Both the position numbers and the translations under genes were made by a program. The notes below the pieces were generated by a model. That model had not been told where the DNA came from. It saw only the letters and a list, made by a program, of their open reading frames with translations, and did not search any database. Shown in pieces: positions 1 to 7,091 of a stretch of DNA of 33,766 bases. Position 1 is the stretch's first letter. Every line of letters starts with the position of its first letter. Source of the stretch: Candidatus Saccharimonadota bacterium (GTDB lineage: Bacteria > Patescibacteriota > Saccharimonadia > Saccharimonadales > UBA10212); assembly GCA_025934715.1 (NCBI GenBank), contig JAICWR010000006.1, positions 1 through 33,766 on the forward strand. Reading direction: 5' to 3'.

Positions 1-347
1 CCCCGAGGCCCGCCGCCCTCGCCCTCCCCTCCGGGGGGTTCTTAACCTCCTCTTTCCCACACACCTCGGGTGCGCGGGTCTCGCCGCCCCCCCCACGTCA
101 CCCTTCACTGCTCTGTCCTTAACCGGAAAGCTCAAACATTTTGAACTTTGCGGCTAAGAATTTAAGAACTAAATCTGTCATTGGCTGTCTAGGAGGCAGG
201 TTGCACTGGGGTCGGGTCGTGAGGTCACATTCCCAAAAAGTGGGTCCAGCGTAGTGCAGCCCGAGTCGGCTGACCTGCGGGCGGCAGGCGGCCCGGCGCG
301 TAACGCACACTTTTTGGGAATGTGCCGAGCGGCTTGTGTTTAGCGTC
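1..347. other. GC-rich region without a recognised gene
   Basis: No convincing coding region is visible. The 63-aa minus ORF at 119-310 has no family resemblance and lies in skewed sequence. The first 100 bases are very C-rich on the plus strand, with a short C-rich/G-rich hairpin near 26-40. A perfect 17-bp inverted repeat lies at 226-324. A second potential pairing (segments near 196-208 with 247-277) crosses it, so the stretch may be a structured RNA or a repeat remnant. I tested it by eye for tmRNA, RNase P, SRP and rRNA motifs and found none. Confidence 0.5.
226..324. repeat. 99-bp unit bounded by a perfect 17-bp inverted repeat
   Basis: The arm CACATTCCCAAAAAGTG (226-242) is the exact reverse complement of 308-324, with 65 bases between. 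Neither arm is followed by a T-run, so a simple terminator is unlikely. No target-site duplication is visible. It could be a MITE-like remnant or part of a structured RNA. Confidence 0.7.
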
Positions 348-1979
348 CTACTTCAATAACTCGGCGACTTCGATACGTTCGGATTTGGTGGCTTTTTCGG
401 TGACGATGAATCCGAGGTATTTGCCCAGTGCCAAGCGGGTTTGGGAATAAAGGGCGGCGCCGGCGCTGTAAATCAGAGTGGTTGGGATCAGATAAATCCA
501 CTGGATGACCATCCAGATGTTGCGGCGGCGCTTATAACGCAGCGGCTTGGGCGGCAAGCTGCGCATACTGAGGTAAAAAGACAGCACGATGCCAACCATG
601 GCCACGCGCTGGAGGCCGCTGGCGTACTGCGGTAGTTCGTTGGCCAAAAAGCCGAAGGTCTGGTTGTTGGTATGGAAGAAAAACAGCGGATAAGCCGCCA
701 GCAGCAGCAACAGCGGCGAGGTTGACCAGCTTAAATGCCCTTCCAAAAGCCGCCAGCCCTTGGCGATTTTTTTGTGCAGGGGAATATTGTTTATCTTGAA
801 AAAGGACTGGTTGACGAAATACGGGATATCGCTGACCCCCCACGCCCAGCGCCGCACCTGGACGAACTGCATTTTGAGCGTCCGCCAGTACTTCTCCGTC
901 AGTACAGCGTCCTGGTAAATCGGCACGAAAATCGGGTAAACGTGGTGGTTGCCATCGTAACGGAACCAGGTCCGCCAGTACTGGTGGCCGTCCTCGACGA
1001 TGGTGCGCACAGACCAAAAATCTGTGTCTATCAGCGCTGCCATCGGCTGGGCATGGGCCGAGAAGTTGCGCAGCATATGCGGCCGCGTGGACAGCATAAC
1101 ATTCCAAAAAGAGTTGCCGGTGGCCACCACCCGCATCGGCGCCGGTGCGTCCCAGATGTTGTTAAGATACATCGTCACTGGCTGGTAGCTGGCGTATTTG
1201 GGATCCTCGGTTGAGCAGTAGGTATAGGTCAGCGCCGCGAAGTATTTTTTATCGGGACGGTTGTCGGAATCGAGCGTGGTCACCAATACATGCAGGGGGT
1301 CGATCTTTGCTTCCTCCAGGTATTTTTGCAGGCGGCGGCCGGCATAAGTGACATTGCCGCCTTTACCTATAACCTCACCGGGGATGCCAGCCGGATGCCT
1401 GACGGCTTCGGCGTGGTGGAATTTTTTGCCGTACTTTTTGATAAAGTCGTCGGCCATTTTTTCGACTTCGGCCCCTCCCCGCTCTTCGTATGCCAGCACT
1501 AGGATGATTTTCTTAGAGTTGTAATCAGAATCCAAAACTGATTGGACGGTCGGCTCAACGACGTCGCGGGTTTCGTTATAAAAAGCGATGATCACGGCGT
1601 GGTAAAGCTGGCTGGGTTTGATGCGCTGGTGTTCCGGGATGTATTTGGCCACCCGGGTGATGTTACGGGCGTGCCATTTGGGCGCGCTGGTGTGGCGCGG
1701 CTCGAGGATTTCCAAATCCTGGTTAAGGTTATCCCATGGCAGGGCTTTGTGGGATTTCATCAGCCGCCAGCCTTGGATGGAACGGATATCGATGCCAACT
1801 GCCCGCGCGAACCAGAGCAGCAGATAGGCGACTATGAAATAGGCGGCCCAGGTGGGAAGGTATAGTCCCAGAATCACCGGCAGCAGCAGGATGGTGTAGG
1901 TCAGGACCGCCGGCAGGATTTCAAAGACGCGGTATTTCCAATCGCGATCTTCCGGCTGTGGAATTTCGATAGATCGCAT
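348..1979 (-). CDS. Membrane glycosyltransferase, family 2 (cellulose synthase/hyaluronan synthase-like)
   Basis: Processive-type GT2 enzyme that probably transfers sugars from a nucleotide sugar at the inner face of the membrane to make a surface polysaccharide. Two hydrophobic segments lie at about residues 20-60, followed by the catalytic domain. The domain has the DSD (DxD) metal/UDP motif at 237-239, an ED pair at 329-330 (candidate catalytic base) and a QxxRW-type motif (QVRRW) at 374-378. Further membrane segments lie at about 410-510. The 543-aa length suits a single-domain GT2 with C-terminal membrane helices. It starts 3 nt after the stop of the 118-aa membrane protein gene, so the two are probably co-transcribed. 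The exact product is not predictable. Confidence 0.85.
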   Translation of the reverse strand: MRSIEIPQPEDRDWKYRVFEILPAVLTYTILLLPVILGLYLPTWAAYFIVAYLLLWFARAVGIDIRSIQGWRLMKSHKALPWDNLNQDLEILEPRHTSAPKWHARNITRVAKYIPEHQRIKPSQLYHAVIIAFYNETRDVVEPTVQSVLDSDYNSKKIILVLAYEERGGAEVEKMADDFIKKYGKKFHHAEAVRHPAGIPGEVIGKGGNVTYAGRRLQKYLEEAKIDPLHVLVTTLDSDNRPDKKYFAALTYTYCSTEDPKYASYQPVTMYLNNIWDAPAPMRVVATGNSFWNVMLSTRPHMLRNFSAHAQPMAALIDTDFWSVRTIVEDGHQYWRTWFRYDGNHHVYPIFVPIYQDAVLTEKYWRTLKMQFVQVRRWAWGVSDIPYFVNQSFFKINNIPLHKKIAKGWRLLEGHLSWSTSPLLLLLAAYPLFFFHTNNQTFGFLANELPQYASGLQRVAMVGIVLSFYLSMRSLPPKPLRYKRRRNIWMVIQWIYLIPTTLIYSAGAALYSQTRLALGKYLGFIVTEKATKSERIEVAELLK

Positions 1980-1982
1980 AAA

Positions 1983-2339
1983 TTATTGGATTGATATTAG
2001 TGAGTTGGCGACAATCGTGGCAAGGATGAGCAAAAAAACGGTTGAACCCAGCATGAACAAGGCCGCCAGACGCTTAGCGTTATAGATCCGGGCGCTTATG
2101 GCCACGGCAGCAAAAGAAGTCACAATCATGAACACAGCCAGGCTATAGATGTCGATTGGCTTACCGCTTAAATACTGCGTGCCGGTGATATTTGGCCGGT
2201 ATGCCACGATTGTAGTGGGATTGCGGCTGACATCAAACCGCAGCAACACCACGCTGACGCCAACGACGACCAGCACGACCATGACGGTTATAAGCAGTAA
2301 AACCAGCCGGTCGTGCAGAAATTTTTTGGGAATTTCCAT
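1983..2339 (-). CDS. Small membrane protein of unknown function
   Basis: 118 aa with three predicted membrane helices (about 11-33, 65-85 and 90-115) and an extracytoplasmic loop after the first. I recognise no family. It is the first gene of a two-gene minus-strand unit with the downstream GT2 glycosyltransferase (3-nt gap), so it may assist or anchor that enzyme. This is inference from position only. A TATATT box lies just upstream of the ATG, and no Shine-Dalgarno sequence is evident. Confidence 0.65.
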   Translation of the reverse strand: MEIPKKFLHDRLVLLLITVMVVLVVVGVSVVLLRFDVSRNPTTIVAYRPNITGTQYLSGKPIDIYSLAVFMIVTSFAAVAISARIYNAKRLAALFMLGSTVFLLILATIVANSLISIQ

Positions 2340-2379
2340 TTAAATATAGTTTACAGGTTTTAAACGATAGCGAATAGCA

Positions 2380-2453
2380 TGGTGCGAGTGACGGGAATTG
2401 AACCCGTTTCTCCAGCTTGGGAAGCTGGCATACTACCGGTGTACTACACTCGC
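2380..2453 (-). tRNA. tRNA-Gly(CCC)
   Basis: The minus strand folds as a full cloverleaf. The acceptor stem is GCGAGTG/CACTCGC, the anticodon stem-loop is CCAGC-TTCCCAA-GCTGG (anticodon CCC), and the T arm is ACGGG-TTCAATT-CCCGT. The 3' CCA is encoded. Confidence 0.95.
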
Positions 2454-2469
2454 CTGCGCCTTGGTCTCT

Positions 2470-2515
2470 TAAATTTTGCAAAAACACGCATTGCCGCAGG
2501 TTTTTGCAAAATTTA
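2470..2515. repeat. 16-bp perfect inverted repeat between two tRNA genes
   Basis: Arms TAAATTTTGCAAAAAC (2470-2485) and its exact reverse complement (2500-2515) enclose a 14-nt loop. The pairing continues as ctct/agag past a one-base bulge. It lies between tRNA-Thr and tRNA-Gly on the presumed tRNA transcript. Confidence 0.8.
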
Positions 2516-2520
2516 GAGGA

Positions 2521-2584
2521 ACAAGCGAGCCGAGGCTGAAAGTAAGCGAGTTTACACGCTTACGGAAGCCGTTGCCTCGCTTGT
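2521..2584. repeat. 64-nt compound hairpin between two tRNA genes
   Basis: Three nested stems are visible: ACAAGCGAG (2521-2529) with CTCGCTTGT (2576-2584), GGCT (2534-2537) with AGCC (2567-2570), and GTAAGCG (2542-2548) with CGCTTAC (2557-2563). Together with the hairpin at 2470-2515 this fills almost the whole 135-nt tRNA spacer with structure. Confidence 0.7.
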
Positions 2585-2588
2585 GACG

Positions 2589-2665
2589 TGGAGCCACCTT
2601 GGGGACTCGAACCCCAGACCCCCGCTTTACGAAAGCGGTGCTCTAGCCAGCTGAGCTAAGGTGGC
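2589..2665 (-). tRNA. tRNA-Thr(CGT)
   Basis: Minus-strand cloverleaf with acceptor GCCACCT/AGGTGGC, anticodon stem-loop CCGCT-TTCGTAA-AGCGG (anticodon CGT), the T loop motif GGTTCGAGTCC and an encoded CCA (2589-2591). The 3' neighbour on the same strand is tRNA-Gly. Confidence 0.95.
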
Positions 2666-2698
2666 CTAACAGACACGAGTATAGCAAATAGAAGCTCT

Positions 2699-3385
2699 TT
2701 AAAGTTGGGCGGGATAACCTGGGAAGAAGTCGGTCTTAAGGCGGTCTTCGGGGACGCCCATATCCTGGAGCATCTTTTCAAAAGCTTCGATCATTGGTTC
2801 CGGGCCGGATAGGTAAATTATTTTGGTTTGGTCATCGGCATATGGTTTCAGGTCCTCGGCCTCGATGTGGCGGTCGCCGACGAATTTATGAATCTTAAAA
2901 TTCGGATATTTGGCTTCCAGAGCCGCGAATTCGTCGCCGAACACGAAATTTTCGTCGCGGTTGGCGTACAACAGTTCGATATCGGGCATCTTGCCGTCGT
3001 GGTCGAATTGCAGCAGCATCGAATGGTACGGGGTGATGCCGATACCACCAGACACCAGCACATACTTTTTATCAAAATCATCGATTATGAATTTACCCTT
3101 GGGGCCATCAGCTTGGATGGTGTCGCCGGCTTTCAAGTTCTTTAAGGCTTTTTTGAAACTACTGCCCTTTTCATCCGTAAAACGGGTTGTGATGGTGATG
3201 TTTTTTTCATAAGGCGGCGCCGATATCGTGAACCAGCGTTCTTCGCCGCGGTTGTCTTCGTCTGGGTGCGGAAAAACGTAGTGCATATACTGGCCGGGCT
3301 GCCACTCAATGGGTTCTTCTGGCTCAAACACAAACGTTGTGACGTCTTGGAAAAGCGGCACACTCTTAGTAAGCGTTAACTTCAT
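2699..3385 (-). CDS. Ferredoxin/flavodoxin-NADP+ reductase-like FAD-dependent oxidoreductase
   Basis: Flavin reductase of the FNR superfamily that moves electrons between NAD(P)H and an unidentified carrier. The 228-aa protein is a bare FAD-plus-NAD domain pair without an iron-sulfur domain. The FAD-binding beta-barrel occupies about 1-100, with the R-x-[FY]-[ST]-x-S signature as RWFTIS at 50-55. The nucleotide domain begins with VSGGIGITP at 111-119, the usual G-G-x-G-x-T-P motif, and ends with a GPEPM segment typical of these enzymes. A strong Shine-Dalgarno (AAAGGAGG) precedes the ATG with suitable spacing, unlike several neighbours that appear leaderless, and a TATATT box lies further upstream. 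The electron partner cannot be told from context. Confidence 0.85.
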   Translation of the reverse strand: MKLTLTKSVPLFQDVTTFVFEPEEPIEWQPGQYMHYVFPHPDEDNRGEERWFTISAPPYEKNITITTRFTDEKGSSFKKALKNLKAGDTIQADGPKGKFIIDDFDKKYVLVSGGIGITPYHSMLLQFDHDGKMPDIELLYANRDENFVFGDEFAALEAKYPNFKIHKFVGDRHIEAEDLKPYADDQTKIIYLSGPEPMIEAFEKMLQDMGVPEDRLKTDFFPGYPAQL

Positions 3386-3420
3386 ACCTTCCTCCTTTTG
3401 CTATATAAATATACCAAAGT

Positions 3421-4584
3421 CTAATCTTGGGCGCAGCTGCCTGTACCCACTTGGCCGTGGTTTTTGGCCTGATTGACTAGCGGCTGGACTTGGTTGATAA
3501 GAATAGCGTAGCCGACGTTTCCCTGGCTGACAGATTTGGCGAACACCACTCCAGCCACCTGGCCGTTGGGCGCCAGCAGCGGGCCGCCGGAATCGCCCTC
3601 CTGCACATTGGCCTGGACTTCGTAGATGTTGCGTTCCACTGTGCCCTGGTTATAAATATTCCGGCCGATGGCGGTGACGTGGTCGATGATGGCTGCGTTT
3701 TCGGCCACCAATGACCCGCCGCCCGGGAAGCCCAGGGTGGCCGCCGCGTCCCTGTCGGGCAAGATTTGGCCGTTAAGCTTCAGCGGCGAGTCCGGCAAGT
3801 TATCGACTTTCAGTATGGCAATGTCAAGATTGGGGTCGAACCAGACTGGTTTAGCGAAATAAGCGCCGGAGCTATCAATCACCTGGGGATGGGCTATACC
3901 GGCCACTACATGGGCGTTAGTGACCACCAAGCCCGGCCCGGCCACGAAACCAGAGCCGAAAGCGAGGCCGCCGCAGCCGGCGCCCCGGATTTTGACAACT
4001 GACGCTTCATCAGCAACCACGGCTTTATTATCAACATGGTTGGTTGGTGAGATGGTGGTGTGCTGGGGCTCCAGCCCCAAAAAAACATCCGGGAAGCCGC
4101 CCGGGCTGATGATTTTTTCTAGCTTAGCGAATATATCTGGGGATGCCGGCAATGCGGTGTCCAGTTGCCCGATAATATAAGACTGGTTGATGCTTTGGCC
4201 TATGCCGTAACTGCGGACGTTAGCTAGCAGTGAGGCCGCCAGCCAGATGACAATAACTGTGAATATTAACTCCAGGGCGGAGCCGGCCGAGTCGTTCACG
4301 CCGCCTAGCTTCCAGCGTATAGCGTGCGGTTTTATGCGCCGGGCGATCTGCCGGCCAACTTCGGTCATCGCCAATGCGAAAGCCAACTCGACCAGCGACA
4401 CAGTCACCGCTTTGGTGAGCTGGTTGGAGAAGTGCGGCGCCACCTGGGCCACTAACCATGATCCCAGCACCAACCCGGCGATAAACCCGGCAAAGGTCAG
4501 CGCCAATTCAATCAGCCCGGCATGCCATCCCCTGATGACAGCCGTTATCATCATAAAGATAATAACTGCGTCCACCCAGTTCAC
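3421..4584 (-). CDS. CvpA-type membrane domain fused to a trypsin-like serine protease (MarP-like)
   Basis: 387 aa. Residues 1-125 hold four membrane helices of the CvpA/colicin V production type, and residues 195-380 a chymotrypsin-fold protease facing outward. The catalytic triad is visible: His225 in TNAHVV, Asp254 in NLDIAIL and Ser332 in GDSGGP. Cys214 before the triad and Cys384 at the C-terminus are the only cysteines of this domain. In mycobacterial MarP a disulfide of this placement is known to stabilise the active form, so the same is inferred here. MarP is needed for acid and oxidative stress survival. The start is GTG, with a TATGCT box 6 nt upstream and no Shine-Dalgarno, so it may be leaderless. 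HtrA is less likely because no PDZ domain is present. Confidence 0.85.
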   Translation of the reverse strand: MNWVDAVIIFMMITAVIRGWHAGLIELALTFAGFIAGLVLGSWLVAQVAPHFSNQLTKAVTVSLVELAFALAMTEVGRQIARRIKPHAIRWKLGGVNDSAGSALELIFTVIVIWLAASLLANVRSYGIGQSINQSYIIGQLDTALPASPDIFAKLEKIISPGGFPDVFLGLEPQHTTISPTNHVDNKAVVADEASVVKIRGAGCGGLAFGSGFVAGPGLVVTNAHVVAGIAHPQVIDSSGAYFAKPVWFDPNLDIAILKVDNLPDSPLKLNGQILPDRDAAATLGFPGGGSLVAENAAIIDHVTAIGRNIYNQGTVERNIYEVQANVQEGDSGGPLLAPNGQVAGVVFAKSVSQGNVGYAILINQVQPLVNQAKNHGQVGTGSCAQD

Positions 4585-4598
4585 GCTCTTAGCATAGC

Positions 4599-4619
4599 AA
4601 AAGCCGCCGGTTGGGCGGC
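4599..4619 (-). terminator. Rho-independent terminator after the Crp/Fnr gene
   Basis: On the minus strand the stem GCCGCC-(5 nt)-GGCGGC is followed by TTTT. It sits 8 nt after the stop codon of the regulator and overlaps the upstream region of the protease gene. Confidence 0.7.
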
Positions 4620-4626
4620 GCCGGAT

Positions 4627-5370
4627 TTAAGCAGCCGCTTCCGAATCAGGCACTGCTCTAAGCCTGATCCCGCCACTCAGTTTTTCGGTTATTTTAGAGC
4701 TGCTTTTGTCGGTTTCAACGTCATCTTTTTTAATAAATACTCTGGTGTATCCAGCTTTATTAACCTTGATTTGCTTTTTCCTCTCCATTTTTTGGAGGAG
4801 GTTTGAGACTGTCTCGCGGGTAAGGTTCACCAAATTGCCCAGTTCCTGGTGGGTCAGGCGGAATTTAATCGTGGAGTAGCCGTCGCCTTCTTCGCCGTAA
4901 TGCCTGGCCAAAAACTGGAAGGCCAGCTCTATTTTCTCCGCTGCTGAGTCGCTGGCCAGGACTTCCATTTGTTCCATCATCCGTTCCATCAGCTTGACGC
5001 CGGATTGCCGGGCAACTTCCATGTATTCGCCGTACTCTAAAAATCTCTCCACTATCACTTCGTATGAACCATAAGCCGCCTCGACATCGGTCAAGGCGTC
5101 GTAAAAATAGGCCGCGTGGTCCGACTGGATCAGAGGGATCGATTCCCCGGGCCCCAATATAGCCAGGGTCCGTTCATTGCCCTTTGATGTGATGTTATAC
5201 ATCCTGACGTACCCTGAAATCAGGTAATAAATACGGTCAATCTTATCGCCCTGGTAAACGATCATCTGCCTATGCGAAAAATGCCTATACGGCAGGTCAT
5301 TAAATAGATCGGCGATAGATTTAGCAGGAGGATTCTGGACGATGTCTGTGCCAGGTTGCTGTTTGCCCAT
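4627..5370 (-). CDS. Crp/Fnr-family transcriptional regulator
   Basis: 247-aa regulator. The N-terminal cyclic-nucleotide-binding-like beta-barrel (about 30-130) contains YLISGYVRMY and LGPGES segments typical of the fold, followed by a dimerisation helix (about 130-165). The winged helix-turn-helix (about 185-235) has LTHQELGNLVNLTRETVSNLL, the recognition region of Crp/Fnr proteins. No Fnr-type cysteine cluster is present, so oxygen sensing through Fe-S is unlikely and the ligand is unknown. A Ser/Lys/Glu-rich tail follows the wing. It stands alone between a terminator and tRNA-Asp. A TAGAAT box ends 7 nt before the ATG, which suggests a leaderless mRNA, although no good -35 box is seen. 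Confidence 0.9.
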   Translation of the reverse strand: MGKQQPGTDIVQNPPAKSIADLFNDLPYRHFSHRQMIVYQGDKIDRIYYLISGYVRMYNITSKGNERTLAILGPGESIPLIQSDHAAYFYDALTDVEAAYGSYEVIVERFLEYGEYMEVARQSGVKLMERMMEQMEVLASDSAAEKIELAFQFLARHYGEEGDGYSTIKFRLTHQELGNLVNLTRETVSNLLQKMERKKQIKVNKAGYTRVFIKKDDVETDKSSSKITEKLSGGIRLRAVPDSEAAA

Positions 5371-5443
5371 TGCTTTAATTCTAGTGTCCGTGAATGCTAT
5401 GGTTCTGTAATAAATTCTACACCCGTCACTTTATATAGCATTT

Positions 5444-5520
5444 TGGCGGGCCCGACCGGATTTGAACCGGCGATCTCCTCCGTGACAGGGAGGCGTGTTA
5501 GGCCGCTACACTACGAGCCC
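5444..5520 (-). tRNA. tRNA-Asp(GTC)
   Basis: Minus-strand cloverleaf with acceptor GGGCTCG/CGGGCCC (one G-U pair), anticodon stem-loop CCTCC-CTGTCAC-GGAGG (anticodon GTC), T arm GCCGG-TTCAAAT-CCGGT and an encoded CCA. Confidence 0.95.
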
Positions 5521-5608
5521 TCGAGCCTAAAACAGGGTGTATTGTAACAAGAACAGGGGTAGAAATAAAGATGACCCAGTCGGACCTGCCATCAAGCTTA
5601 TGCTTGCA

Positions 5609-5614
5609 TATAAT
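5609..5614 (+). promoter_or_regulatory. -10 box TATAAT of the 75-aa gene
   Basis: A perfect TATAAT ends 23 nt before the ATG at 5638, which gives a short leader. No clear -35 box is seen at 16-18 nt. Confidence 0.5.
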
Positions 5615-5637
5615 TTAATGTTAACTAGTCTTAATTT

Positions 5638-5865
5638 ATGGAAAATGAGCGAAAGTACACTCCGATAAATTGGCAGAACTTTGGCCGCAGGCTCACCCAA
5701 GAAGAATTCGATGAGATCCGTAGCAGGGTCGCCGGTCTGCACTTTGCCAAAGAGACGTTGGGTGACAACCCGAGGTTAATGCAAGCTTTATATGCCGCAG
5801 AAGCGCTCCAACGCGAAGTTGAAGTGCTTTCTAAAGATAGCCCGTTCCCTGCGGAAGAAGATTGA
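5638..5865 (+). CDS. Small hypothetical protein
   Basis: 75 aa, hydrophilic, mainly helical and acidic at the C-terminus, with no membrane segment or signal peptide. I recognise no family. Support for it being real is the TATAAT box 23 nt upstream, an ORF that fits the gap between divergent genes, and a sensible composition. No Shine-Dalgarno is present. It is the first of three successive plus-strand small genes (5638, 5936, 6470) that each appear to have their own promoter. Confidence 0.55.
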   Translation: MENERKYTPINWQNFGRRLTQEEFDEIRSRVAGLHFAKETLGDNPRLMQALYAAEALQREVEVLSKDSPFPAEED

Positions 5866-5900
5866 CAGGGGTGCCGTAAGCGGCAACCTCGTTCACGATA

Positions 5901-5929
5901 TTGCTTAAATGAATATTTAATGTTATAGT
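5901..5929 (+). promoter_or_regulatory. Leaderless-type promoter of the 151-aa gene
   Basis: -35 TTGCTT (5901-5906), a 17-nt spacer and -10 TATAGT (5924-5929). The ATG follows after 6 nt, so transcription would begin at or next to the start codon. Confidence 0.65.
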
Positions 5930-5935
5930 ATTCAG

Positions 5936-6391
5936 ATGAGCACCTATGGTTTTTCCAGCTCCGAACTCGGCCTTACCCTTCATTCTCGGAAGAGGTACGT
6001 TCATAGTACCTTTGTTCCGGAAACTCTTCATGATGCAGCGCCGGGTGAATCCGAGCTTGAGAAGAAATATGGAATTAACCTGGAGCAACTAAAAAAATAT
6101 GTACGTGAACACCTTCTAAGCGATGTGGAGAAAACGATTATAAAAGGTGGCTTCACTGAGGCTGAAATAGGGCGCATGTACCAATATTGTCAAGAGGAAA
6201 CAGATTTCATCGAAAGCCTAACCGCCGAAACTATCACTGAGGACATCTTGATATGGTTAATTCAAAAGTCCAATAGCTACAGCGAGGAGCTACATGATAT
6301 AGAACATGGAAATGCTTATAGCTCCTCAAAGCCAGACGACCTGGCAGTCATCCAAAGAGTCCGACTATATACCGAGCCTCAAGACAAATAA
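5936..6391 (+). CDS. Hypothetical protein, helical
   Basis: 151 aa, soluble, with predicted helices and a central region rich in Glu and Lys (about 45-120). I recognise no domain. The start is set by a well-spaced promoter (TTGCTT-17-TATAGT) whose -10 box ends 6 nt before the ATG, with no Shine-Dalgarno. Its AT-rich sequence differs from the GC-rich conserved genes further along, which fits an accessory or lineage-specific gene. Confidence 0.6.
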   Translation: MSTYGFSSSELGLTLHSRKRYVHSTFVPETLHDAAPGESELEKKYGINLEQLKKYVREHLLSDVEKTIIKGGFTEAEIGRMYQYCQEETDFIESLTAETITEDILIWLIQKSNSYSEELHDIEHGNAYSSSKPDDLAVIQRVRLYTEPQDK

Positions 6392-6436
6392 AGCAAACTC
6401 CTTCTACTTATTTGGTGAGACATATCTAACAGTCCG

Positions 6437-6465
6437 TTGAGCCCCTGAAGTGGTAGTTTTATATC
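6437..6465 (+). promoter_or_regulatory. Leaderless-type promoter of the 205-aa gene
   Basis: -35 TTGAGC (6437-6442), a 17-nt spacer and -10 TATATC (6460-6465). The ATG at 6470 follows after only 4 nt. Confidence 0.55.
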
Positions 6466-6469
6466 TGTT

Positions 6470-7087
6470 ATGGCCAAGAGAGTTAAGACATTGGACGAGG
6501 TGCCGGTGGATCCGGTGGAAGCCGTCAAACGCGGCCTGATGCGCCGCGGCCTGTTCGCAGTGCCCCGGCAACGAAACAGCCCTGCAAAGAGCCACAAATC
6601 AGAAGAGAAAAAAGATCACGAAAGAGGCAAAGGCCAGGAAGTCAGCCGCAGTACAGATGAACAAGAACCAGGTGAAGTCCATGAAAAGCTGATTGAAATA
6701 ACCGAGAAAGCACATGATATTTTATTCACTGCCGACACGGTTTTCTTATTCACACTCATACCCGACACCATCACATTAGACCGTGAAAAACTGACTGTGA
6801 TCGACCGCTATTTTTATAAGGTGGCCAAGGTTACCACTGTGCCGATATCTTCAATGATTAGCGCTGACGTCAGTGTCGGCCCTTTTTTTGGCGCGGTCCA
6901 TATGACCTCCAAATATTTCATTGATAATTCTCACACCGTGAAGTTCTTGTGGCGGAAAGACGCTGAAGAGATTCACCGCCTACTCCAGGGCTTTATTATT
7001 GCCCAAGAGAAAAAAATTGACGTTAGCGACGTGGAAAAAGAAGATTTGAAAGTCCTTTTGCACGACCTTGGTCATGGCACCGAATAA
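6470..7087 (+). CDS. Hypothetical protein with possible PH-like domain
   Basis: 205 aa. A charged, probably disordered N-terminus (about 1-75, rich in Lys, Glu and Ser) precedes a folded region at 80-185. That region has alternating hydrophobic strands, a polar turn and a closing helix (DAEEIHRLLQGFIIAQEKK), an arrangement seen in bacterial PH-like domains. The PH assignment is inference from pattern, not from a diagnostic motif. There is no membrane segment. The start fits a promoter whose -10 box is 4 nt upstream. It converges with the parvulin gene, with only 4 nt between the two stops. Confidence 0.6.
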   Translation: MAKRVKTLDEVPVDPVEAVKRGLMRRGLFAVPRQRNSPAKSHKSEEKKDHERGKGQEVSRSTDEQEPGEVHEKLIEITEKAHDILFTADTVFLFTLIPDTITLDREKLTVIDRYFYKVAKVTTVPISSMISADVSVGPFFGAVHMTSKYFIDNSHTVKFLWRKDAEEIHRLLQGFIIAQEKKIDVSDVEKEDLKVLLHDLGHGTE

Positions 7088-7091
7088 CTGA

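Noticed and set aside
119-310. 63-aa minus ORF
   Set aside because: It lies in the inverted-repeat region, has no ribosome site and has an arbitrary composition.
532-1107. 191-aa minus ORF and the plus ORFs across the GT2 gene
   Set aside because: They are alternative frames of the glycosyltransferase, which has clear catalytic motifs in its own frame.
2233-2487. 84-aa minus ORF
   Set aside because: It crosses tRNA-Gly and the start of the membrane protein gene, so it is a shadow.
5638-5865. UGA as a sense codon (SR1/Gracilibacteria code)
   Set aside because: UGA ends ORFs such as 5638 and 27427, and the long genes read through without in-frame UGA under the standard code.
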